NCBI GenBank assembly: GCA_002779665.1
Contig: PEVZ01000019.1
Location: forward strand, 1 to 5,695
Reading direction: 5' to 3'
Source of the DNA: Candidatus Roizmanbacteria bacterium CG06_land_8_20_14_3_00_34_14
Lineage (GTDB): Bacteria; Patescibacteriota; Microgenomatia; UBA1406; GWC2-37-13
DNA length: 5,695 nt
Both the position numbers and the translations under genes were made by a program. The notes below the pieces were generated by a model that did no database searches, was not told the origin of the DNA, and was given only the letters and a program-made list of their open reading frames with translations. Shown here piece by piece: positions 1-4,583 of this stretch (position 1 is its first letter; every line of letters starts with the position of its first letter).

Positions 1-78
1 TTCGACTGAAATATCCTTATTGGTCTTACCCTGATTCTTCAGGGTTTTTACTGTGATTTGTTGGTACATGGTTAGCAT
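1..78 (-). CDS. Transposase N-terminus, probably IS21-family IstA (partial, runs off the left edge)
   Basis: The minus strand reads MLTMYQQITVKTLKNQ and continues GKTNKDISVE to the window edge with no stop, so only 26 codons are visible. The pattern of a short helix, then LKNQGKTNKDISVE, resembles the first half of the N-terminal helix-turn-helix that IS21 IstA proteins use to bind the element's ends; the family form is roughly 'I..L...G.s...IA.eLG'. Two in-frame ATG codons, ending at positions 78 and 69, are possible starts, and neither has a Shine-Dalgarno sequence. The neighbouring IS-like end supports the transposase call. The catalytic DDE domain and any istB partner would lie outside the window, so whether the element is intact is unknown. 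A different helix-turn-helix protein cannot be excluded. Confidence 0.55.
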   Translation of the reverse strand, partial: MLTMYQQITVKTLKNQGKTNKDISVE

Positions 79-80
79 AG

Positions 81-122
81 AATCTTTAAGGGGAAACTAA
101 TAATATTTATCCCTTAAAGATT
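81..122 (-). repeat. 12-bp inverted repeat (hairpin) immediately upstream of the transposase start
   Basis: AATCTTTAAGGG at 81-92 is perfectly complementary to CCCTTAAAGATT at 111-122, with an 18-base loop. In a minus-strand transcript the second arm ends only two bases before the upstream candidate ATG (ending at 78). Such a hairpin could limit translation of transposase from read-through transcripts, as leader hairpins do in some insertion sequences. The structure is seen directly; the regulatory role is inference. Confidence 0.6.
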
Positions 123-123
123 A

Positions 124-146
124 TTGTGCCTTAATTTAATGCACAA
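124..146. repeat. 6-bp inverted repeat TTGTGC/GCACAA in the IS end
   Basis: TTGTGC at 124-129 and GCACAA at 141-146 form a small dyad with an 11-base AT-rich spacer. The GCACAA arm is also part of the first of the two direct repeats in this IS end, so the TTGTGC arm may be a third, inverted transposase-binding half-site. Confidence 0.4.
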
Positions 147-180
147 AATTAAACTATTCCTATGCACAATTTACCATTCC
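139..180 (-). repeat. Two diverged direct repeats of the IS end
   Basis: Positions 139-160 and 162-180 share ATGCACAA followed by an AT-rich core and a terminal ATTCC, differing mainly by a three-base length change. On the minus strand each reads GGAAT...TTGTGCAT inward from the tip. Repeated blocks like these near the ends are typical of IS21-family elements and are taken as transposase-binding sites. Confidence 0.55.
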
Positions 181-248
181 AACTGACACATCATTTAGGC
201 TTGACTTTTTATTTTAGTGGAACGAATTGATTATTATGGTGTGAGAGG

Positions 249-269
249 CATGTCCGTGAGAATGACATG
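249..269. promoter_or_regulatory. Dyad CATGTC-N9-GACATG upstream of the nuclease gene
   Basis: CATGTC at 249-254 and GACATG at 264-269 are perfect inverted arms with a 9-base spacer. The region also contains the direct repeat GTGAGA at 241-246 and 256-261. The right arm overlaps a possible -35 element, so the dyad could be an operator. No regulator can be named, and six-base arms can arise by chance. Confidence 0.3.
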
Positions 270-292
270 GGAGTAACTAAAAATGTTATAGT
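262..292 (+). promoter_or_regulatory. Candidate promoter for the nuclease gene (extended -10)
   Basis: TATAGT at 287-292 is preceded by TG at 284-285, giving an extended -10 (TGnTATAGT). A possible -35, ATGACA at 262-267, matches five of six consensus bases, but the 19-base spacer is longer than ideal. Transcription would start near 299, about 15 bases before the ATG. This is the best candidate between the IS end and the gene, but the surrounding sequence is very AT-rich, which raises the chance of false hits. Confidence 0.4.
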
Positions 293-313
293 ATATATAT
301 AGTTGTTTAAAAT

Positions 314-991
314 ATGAAGATCTCAAAAAATATTTTAATTCCCTTATTGCTCGTTTTTCTTGCTTCTCTTGGCTTCAATATTTCTACTGTATTAAAAAAT
401 CTCAATAATGACCTTTTGAAAAAAGCCAATCGAGTTGAAGCGACTGTTAACAAGGTTATTGATGGTGATACGGTCGATACTGAGGGTGGCGAGCGACTGC
501 GCCTTTATGAAATTGATGCTCCTGAATACCCTAAGGATTGCCTTGGCGTCGACGCGAAGGCGCGGATGGAAGAGTTAGTCTTTAATAAAAAAATTCAGTA
601 TGAAAAAATAGGGAAGGATAATTTTGGTCGAGTTTTGGCCTATGTATACGTTGATAAATTATTAATCAATGAAGTGATGACTGAGGAAGGCTTGGCTTAT
701 TTCATTAAAGGAAAAACAATGACGGTTAATTCCTTACCTATAGAACAATCGCAGGAAAAAGCAAAATTAGTTAATAGGGGAGTCTGGTCAAGTTTTTGTC
801 AAACAAAAAAAGAGGGCTGTGTTATCAAAGGGAATTACCGGCCGGCTGACAACACTCGAATTTATCATACTCCCGATTGCTATAACTATGATAAAATAAC
901 GATTAAACGAGGGACAAGCGATCGCTGGTTTTGTAATGAAGCCGAAGCGATAAAAGCCGGATTTAAAAAGTCTCAGGATTGCCCTAAGTAA
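314..991 (+). CDS. Membrane-anchored or exported thermonuclease (SNase family) with a C-terminal Cys-containing domain
   Basis: This 225-residue protein is a staphylococcal-nuclease-like, Ca2+-dependent phosphodiesterase expected to cut DNA or RNA outside the membrane. Residues about 6-24 are hydrophobic (ILIPLLLVFLASLGF) with no clear cleavage site or lipobox, so a signal anchor is likely. The OB-fold nuclease domain covers about 41-162. Aligned by eye to S. aureus nuclease, D52 in VIDGDT, R63 and D68/E71 in RLRLYEIDAPE, and R106 in NFGRVLAY match D21, R35, D40/E43 and R87; T41 is Ala, as in many bacterial homologues. Residues about 169-225 form a separate small domain with C169, YH 184-185, C189, RWFC 204-207, EAIKAGF and C223. 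It resembles the 'GCxIKGN...IYH.PgC.yY' tail often fused to these nucleases; its role is unknown. The ATG is the only sensible start and lacks a Shine-Dalgarno sequence. The next gene begins four bases downstream, suggesting co-transcription. Confidence 0.93.
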   Translation: MKISKNILIPLLLVFLASLGFNISTVLKNLNNDLLKKANRVEATVNKVIDGDTVDTEGGERLRLYEIDAPEYPKDCLGVDAKARMEELVFNKKIQYEKIGKDNFGRVLAYVYVDKLLINEVMTEEGLAYFIKGKTMTVNSLPIEQSQEKAKLVNRGVWSSFCQTKKEGCVIKGNYRPADNTRIYHTPDCYNYDKITIKRGTSDRWFCNEAEAIKAGFKKSQDCPK

Positions 992-995
992 AATT

Positions 996-1106
996 ATGAA
1001 AATTCTTGGAAAAAAAATTAAACATCAAAGTATTTGGAAGGTAGTGATGATAATTTCATCAATATTATTGATATTATCGTCATTTGCACCGCTGTTTTTG
1101 AAATAA
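996..1106 (+). CDS. Putative 36-residue single-pass membrane microprotein
   Basis: An ATG four bases after the nuclease stop opens a 36-codon frame ending in TAA. The product begins MKILGKKIKHQSIWK, a basic segment, and then has one hydrophobic helix at about residues 16-35 (VVMIISSILLILSSFAPLFL) ending in a lone Lys. The positive-inside pattern predicts a cytoplasmic N-terminus and one membrane pass. The tight spacing suggests translational coupling to the nuclease. I do not recognise a named family and assign no function. It could be a chance frame, but the amphipathic basic start followed by a clean membrane segment is more protein-like than random AT-rich sequence. Confidence 0.5.
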   Translation: MKILGKKIKHQSIWKVVMIISSILLILSSFAPLFLK

Positions 1107-1112
1107 AAACAT

Positions 1113-1134
1113 AACATGTAGCATGAAACATGTA
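1113..1134 (+). repeat. Direct repeat AACATGTA, 14-bp period, straddling the recG start codon
   Basis: AACATGTA occurs at 1113-1120 and again at 1127-1134, with the recG ATG (1123-1125) between the copies. The first residues of RecG (MKHVTKK) may therefore be repeat-derived rather than conserved. No Shine-Dalgarno sequence is present here. Confidence 0.45.
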
Positions 1135-3246
1135 ACAAAAAAAAATCCAATTGAGAATTTACCGGCAACAAGCTCTATCACTATCCGTAAATTTAAATCA
1201 TTGGGAATTGATACTTATTTTGACCTACTTAACTATTTTCCCTCCCGTTATGAAGACTATTCAATCATTTCAAAAATTAATCAAATCCAGGTTGGAGAAA
1301 TTGTGACTGTAATTGGTAAAATACTTGAAGTAAAAAATCAATATACAAGGTCAAGAATTACAATTCAAAAAGTCGTTATAACTGATGATACGGGTATTGT
1401 TGAAATTAATTGGTTTAATCAACCTTATTTAATTAGAATTCTAAAAGTTGGGGTAATAATTTCGGTCGCTGGCTTGGTAAAACAATTTGGTGCAAAAATA
1501 ATGATAGAACCGAAAGAATATGAGATAATAAACTTCGATGTATCGATACATCGAAGTATTTTAAAACATACTGGTAGAATTATTCCTGTTTATTCTGAGA
1601 AAAAGGGTCTTTCCACAAAAACAATTAGAGATAAAATATTTAATGTGTTGACTTCTATAGAGACGCAAAATCTTGCGTCTCTACAAGATCCGTTACCGAC
1701 GAAAATAATTTCATTTAATAATCTTATTGCTGAAGATGAGGCGTACAGGCAAATTCATTTTCCCGATAGTTTTGATTTGGCCAATAAGGCTCGAAAACGA
1801 ATAGCATTTGATGAACTGTTCAATCTTCAACTGGCCAATAATTTAATTAAAAAAGAATGGCAAAAGGAAAAGGTCGGGAACCGGTTTAACGTAGAGACGC
1901 AAGATTTTGCGTCTCTACAAAAATTTATTTCATCATTACCCTTTAAATTAACAGGCGATCAAAATAAGGTCATCAAAGAAATTATTAATGATCTAAAAAA
2001 AAACACCCCAATGAACCGATTCTTACAAGGTGACGTCGGCTCCGGTAAAACTATCGTTGCCTCAATCGCCTGTTATCTATCTTTTCTTAACGGCTACCAG
2101 TCAATAATCATGGCGCCAACGGAGATACTGGCACAACAACACTATCAGTCAATTTCAAGTCTATTTAAAAATAACAAATCGAATTTAAAATTCAAAATTC
2201 CGAATGTTAAATTAATCACGGGTTCAACAAAAATGACAAAGGTAGAGACGCAAAATTTTGCGTCTCTACAAAAAAACCAATACGACATAATTATAGGCAC
2301 ACATGCATTATTGAGTAAAAAAATCAAGTTCAACAAGGTCGGAATAGTCGTTATCGACGAACAGCATCGTTTTGGTGTCGAGCAACGAGCCCTATTAAAA
2401 GAAAAATCACTTAATCCTCACATCCTGACGATGACGGCGACTCCTATCCCGAGGACTGTTGCTCTAACCTTGTATGGTGAACTCGATCTAAGTTATATCA
2501 CAGAGATGCCCAAAGGTAGACAGATTATCAAAACATTTTTAGTACCAAAAGAAAAGCGAAGTAAGGGATACGATTGGATCAAATCACAGATCACAAATAA
2601 CAGATCACAAGTATTTATCGTCTGCCCGCTCATCGAGGAATCGGAAAACGAAACGATGAAATCTTTAAAAGCTGTCACGGTCGAATATGAAAAATTAACA
2701 AAAGTATTCTCTAATTTTAAATTGGGACTCATCCACGGAAAATTAAAATCATCAGAAAAAAATCAAATTATGGATGATTTTAAACATAGAAAAATTGATA
2801 TTCTTGTCAGTACTCCGGTCGTCGAGGTAGGTATTGATATTCCCGACGCAACCATTATGATTATTGAAGGAGCCGACCGTTTTGGCTTGGCTTCACTGCA
2901 CCAGCTTCGAGGAAGAGTCGGTAGATCTGACAGGCAGTCTTACTGCTTCTTATTTACCGAAAATACCTCTGAAAAAACTATTAGTAGGTTAAACTTTTTT
3001 TGCAAAAATAATCTTGGAACCAAACTGGCCGAATTTGATCTAAATAACCGAGGCGCCGGTAATATATTCGGGACTGAACAACACGGATTTGTAAATTTGA
3101 AAATCGCCAATTTGGCTGATTTTGAATTAATTAGTAAGACAAAAAAAGCGGTTGAGTACTTTGTTGGACATTACGATATTAAAGATTGGAAAGGACTTGA
3201 GGGAAGAATAAAGGGATATCAGGGAAAAAGGATATTAAGTGATTAA
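1123..3246 (+). CDS. recG: ATP-dependent DNA helicase RecG, with palindromic insertions in its coding frame
   Basis: RecG is a superfamily 2 double-stranded DNA translocase that reverses stalled forks and processes D-loops and branched intermediates. The 707-residue product is full length (E. coli RecG is 693). An N-terminal region (about 8-55, LGIDTYFDLLNYFPSRYED) leads into the OB-fold wedge domain (about 58-135). The helicase core shows FKLTGDQ (274-280), Walker A GDVGSGKT (303-310), motif Ia MAPTEILAQQH (330-340), motif II IDEQH (411-415), motif III TATPIPRT (438-445), motif IV region VFIVCPLIEESE (497-508), motif V STPVVEVGIDIP (563-574) and motif VI QLRGRVGR (594-601). The RecG-specific translocation motif follows at 639-655 (DLNNRGAGNIFG...). 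All catalytic motifs are intact. ATG 1123 is the first in-frame ATG after a stop at 1099. Four palindromes and a direct repeat lie in frame between motifs, adding residues around 137-148, 179-188, 257-266 and 374-383. The gene converges on pilC and has no obvious terminator. Confidence 0.97.
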   Translation: MKHVTKKNPIENLPATSSITIRKFKSLGIDTYFDLLNYFPSRYEDYSIISKINQIQVGEIVTVIGKILEVKNQYTRSRITIQKVVITDDTGIVEINWFNQPYLIRILKVGVIISVAGLVKQFGAKIMIEPKEYEIINFDVSIHRSILKHTGRIIPVYSEKKGLSTKTIRDKIFNVLTSIETQNLASLQDPLPTKIISFNNLIAEDEAYRQIHFPDSFDLANKARKRIAFDELFNLQLANNLIKKEWQKEKVGNRFNVETQDFASLQKFISSLPFKLTGDQNKVIKEIINDLKKNTPMNRFLQGDVGSGKTIVASIACYLSFLNGYQSIIMAPTEILAQQHYQSISSLFKNNKSNLKFKIPNVKLITGSTKMTKVETQNFASLQKNQYDIIIGTHALLSKKIKFNKVGIVVIDEQHRFGVEQRALLKEKSLNPHILTMTATPIPRTVALTLYGELDLSYITEMPKGRQIIKTFLVPKEKRSKGYDWIKSQITNNRSQVFIVCPLIEESENETMKSLKAVTVEYEKLTKVFSNFKLGLIHGKLKSSEKNQIMDDFKHRKIDILVSTPVVEVGIDIPDATIMIIEGADRFGLASLHQLRGRVGRSDRQSYCFLFTENTSEKTISRLNFFCKNNLGTKLAEFDLNNRGAGNIFGTEQHGFVNLKIANLADFELISKTKKAVEYFVGHYDIKDWKGLEGRIKGYQGKRILSD
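1532..1557. repeat. Perfect 26-bp palindrome inside recG
   Basis: ACTTCGATGTATC and its exact complement abut at 1544/1545, giving a 26-bp perfect palindrome. It encodes about NFDVSIHRS (residues 137-145), between the wedge domain and the conserved HTGRIIPVY segment. Family members usually run from the wedge into HTGRI with fewer residues, so this looks like an insertion in a linker. Its sequence is unrelated to the three GTAGAGACGC palindromes further along the gene. Confidence 0.85.
1657..1684. repeat. Palindromic coding repeat, copy 1
   Basis: This 28-bp inverted repeat has arms (A)TAGAGACGCAA and TTGCGTCTCTAC; the first base and one central base break perfect symmetry. It encodes IETQNLASLQ with the base that follows (residues 179-188) in the linker between wedge and helicase domains. 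Over 27 bases it is the exact reverse complement of copy 2. Confidence 0.9.
1891..1918. repeat. Palindromic coding repeat, copy 2
   Basis: This 28-bp inverted repeat has arms GTAGAGACGCAA and TTGCGTCTCTAC with one central mismatch. It encodes VETQDFASLQ (residues 257-266), a few residues before the FKLTGDQ motif that begins the helicase core. The reading frame is the same as in the other two copies. Confidence 0.9.
2181..2193. repeat. Short AT inverted repeat GAATTT-A-AAATTC in recG
   Basis: GAATTT (2181-2186) and AAATTC (2188-2193) flank a single A, within an AT-rich patch that repeats AAAATTC (NNKSNLKFKIPN in the protein). It lies between motif Ia and copy 3 of the palindromic repeat. It may be another simple-repeat expansion in a loop, but its low complexity makes it weak evidence alone. 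Confidence 0.3.
2242..2269. repeat. Palindromic coding repeat, copy 3 (perfect palindrome)
   Basis: The arms GTAGAGACGCAAAA and TTTTGCGTCTCTAC abut to form a perfect 28-bp palindrome. It encodes VETQNFASLQ (residues 374-383) between motif Ia and motif II, just after the conserved LITGSTK and just before YDIIIGTHALL. The transcript could fold into a hairpin with about 12 paired bases. Confidence 0.92.
2587..2610 (+). repeat. Direct repeat CAGATCACAA, 14-bp period, inside recG
   Basis: CAGATCACAA occurs at 2587-2596 and 2601-2610, separated by ATAA, and is preceded by a related AAATCA. It encodes SQITNNRSQ (about residues 488-496), just before the beta strand VFIVCPLIEESE, where loop length varies among RecG proteins. 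It looks like a small tandem expansion tolerated in a loop. Confidence 0.55.
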
Positions 3247-3267
3247 TATAATCAATTAATATAATCA
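3242..3267. repeat. 13-bp tandem duplication spanning the recG stop codon
   Basis: ATTAATATAATCA is present at 3242-3254 and again, immediately adjacent, at 3255-3267. The recG stop (TAA, 3244-3246) is inside the first unit. It is probably a replication-slippage duplication at the gene's 3' end. Confidence 0.8.
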
Positions 3268-3296
3268 AAAAGCCAATGACCAACTCCAATACTAAC

Positions 3297-3338
3297 CAAT
3301 TAACAATTAACAATTAACAATTAACAATTAACAATTAA
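3297..3338. repeat. Six tandem copies of the heptamer CAATTAA
   Basis: CAATTAA is repeated six times without a mismatch in the convergent gap between recG and pilC. The rest of the gap (3247-3376) is AT-rich, and I see no GC-rich stem followed by a T-run, so no clear intrinsic terminator for either gene. Arrays like this are prone to copy-number change. Confidence 0.95.
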
Positions 3339-3368
3339 TAATTGCCTGTCATTAGTGTTCATTGAAGT

Positions 3369-3385
3369 TTTAAGATTTACTTAAA
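3369..3385. terminator. Weak AT hairpin at the end of pilC (doubtful terminator)
   Basis: TTTAAG (3369-3374) and CTTAAA (3380-3385) form a six-pair stem with a five-base loop overlapping the pilC stop codon. It has only one G-C pair. It is the only hairpin at the convergent end, but it is too weak to call a functional terminator with confidence. Confidence 0.15.
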
Positions 3386-4579
3386 CGAGTTTGTGAGATT
3401 ATAAATTGGAGTAATTACTGACATAACTAAAAATCCTACCCCAACGCCAAGGACAACCAATATTGCCGGCTCAATTAAGGTAGTCATAGTCTTAGTCGCC
3501 ATCTCAGACTGCATTTCAAAATATTTTGAAAGCCTAAAAAGAGTATCGTCAAGTTTTCCCGTCTGCTCTCCAACCTGAGTCATCTGGACTAATATTGGTG
3601 GAAAAATTTCTTCTTGTTCAAAGGCTGTCCCCATCGATAATCCCTTCTCAACCTTATGACTAACTGTCAAAAAAGCCTGTTGGTAAACAACATTTTCTGT
3701 AGCATCGACTACTATTGACAAGGCATCGAGTATTGATATGCCGGAGGCAATTAATATCGCCAAGGTCCGAGTTGATTCAACTAAGGCTGAAATAGAAATA
3801 ATTTTTCCAAAAACGGGTAATTTTAAAGCAAATTGATCAAAGTTATTTTTGCCAACTTTTGTGGCTAAATATTTTTTAATAAAGTAGGATGCAACAAATA
3901 TTAGCACTAAAACTAATGGCCAAAATTGAGTAGAAAAATTAGAGACTGCGATTAAAATCTTTGTTGAAAGTGGTAGTTCGACATTAAAATCTTTATACAA
4001 ACCAAGCAACTTTGGTAAAACAAAGGTGACCATTATAAACATAACGACAAACATTCCAATAATAACAATGGCCGGATAAACTAAAGCACCTTTTAATTTA
4101 CTCTTAAATTCTCTTTCCTTCTCTAAATTATCGGCCAGTCGAAGAAGAATTTCACCTAATTTTCCAGAAGCTTCACCTGACTTAACTAAGGATATATATA
4201 ATTTAGAAAATAAGTTTTTATAATCAAGTAAAGCTACAGAAAAAGAAGATCCGCCCTTAATCTTAATTGAGATTTCCTCAATCATTTTTTTTAAAATTAT
4301 TTTATTAGTTTGTTTTTTTAAAATCTCTAGTGAATCGATTAGTGTTAAACCTGCATTGAGCATTAGAGCGACCTGACGAGTAAAATCAACGATATCATTA
4401 AAATCAATTTTATTGATAAGGGAATCAAAAATATTAATTTTTTTATCATTAATTTCTATTACAGAAATTGGGAAATAGTCGTTCTTCTGTAAATAATCAA
4501 GAACTATTTCTTGAGTCGAGGCTTCAATTTTTTTTATGACTGTTTTTCCGTTTTTTAGAGCCTTATATTGAAAAAGCAT
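3377..4579 (-). CDS. pilC: Type IV pilus inner-membrane platform protein PilC
   Basis: PilC is the polytopic membrane protein on which the cytoplasmic ATPases act to assemble or retract the pilus. The 400-residue length is normal for the GspF/PilC family. Two T2SF repeats are visible. The first has FTRQVALMLNAGLTLIDSLE (66-85) and GEASGKLGEILLRLADNLE (135-152); the second has STRTLAILIASGISILDALS (269-288) and GEQTGKLDDTLFRLSKYFE (337-355). Membrane segments are predicted at about 168-190, 219-236 and 370-392. The N-terminus (MLFQYKALKNGKTV) matches the family's 'F.YkA.d..G' start, which supports this ATG. It lies four bases after the pilT stop, so it is probably translated by coupling. It is last in the visible operon and faces recG. 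No pilin or prepilin peptidase gene is in the window. Confidence 0.95.
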   Translation of the reverse strand: MLFQYKALKNGKTVIKKIEASTQEIVLDYLQKNDYFPISVIEINDKKINIFDSLINKIDFNDIVDFTRQVALMLNAGLTLIDSLEILKKQTNKIILKKMIEEISIKIKGGSSFSVALLDYKNLFSKLYISLVKSGEASGKLGEILLRLADNLEKEREFKSKLKGALVYPAIVIIGMFVVMFIMVTFVLPKLLGLYKDFNVELPLSTKILIAVSNFSTQFWPLVLVLIFVASYFIKKYLATKVGKNNFDQFALKLPVFGKIISISALVESTRTLAILIASGISILDALSIVVDATENVVYQQAFLTVSHKVEKGLSMGTAFEQEEIFPPILVQMTQVGEQTGKLDDTLFRLSKYFEMQSEMATKTMTTLIEPAILVVLGVGVGFLVMSVITPIYNLTNSFK

Positions 4580-4583
4580 TTGT

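Larger units (their letters stand above)
1..190 (-). mobile_element. One end of an IS21-like insertion sequence (partial)
   Basis: The stretch combines the start of a minus-strand helix-turn-helix type transposase with a non-coding end of about 110 bp. Read on the minus strand, the outer tip begins TGTGTCAGTTGGAATGG and is followed by two diverged repeats containing TTGTGCAT. IS21-family elements are known for TG...CA tips and multiple repeated sequences inside each end, and this arrangement fits them. The outer boundary is placed at 190 (TGTGTCAG) but could be 188 (TGTCAG). The other end lies outside the window, so neither the matching terminal repeat nor a target-site duplication can be checked. 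The family assignment is an inference from end structure plus a short protein fragment. Confidence 0.6.

Noticed and set aside
1..313. Additional genes in the left non-coding stretch
   Set aside because: Only very short frames exist between the IS end and the nuclease start, and none shows coding character or a plausible start.
918..925. GCGATCGC octamer (the cyanobacterial HIP1 sequence) in the nuclease gene
   Set aside because: There is only one occurrence in the window, so it carries no sign of overrepresentation or cyanobacterial origin.
1532..2269. CRISPR array or transcription terminators made from the repeated palindromes
   Set aside because: Spacing is irregular (about 100 to 320 bases), the intervals encode conserved RecG sequence, and the reading frame continues through every copy with no U-run after the stems.
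2145..2336. 63-codon open frame on the minus strand within recG
   Set aside because: It lies antisense to conserved helicase motifs, has no recognisable domain, and is partly created by the palindrome reading as RDAKFCVST. It is a shadow of recG.
2493..2732. 79-codon open frame on the minus strand within recG
   Set aside because: It is antisense to motif IV and its surroundings with no protein-like features; it is a shadow of recG.
314..3246. Recoded UGA (as in some CPR lineages)
   Set aside because: No conserved protein segment is interrupted by an in-frame TGA, and every gene ends in TAA with a family-typical length.
3297..3338. CAATTAA heptamer array as a replication origin iteron set
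   Set aside because: There is no dnaA, rep gene or DnaA box nearby, the unit is very simple, and the position between converging genes fits slippage better.
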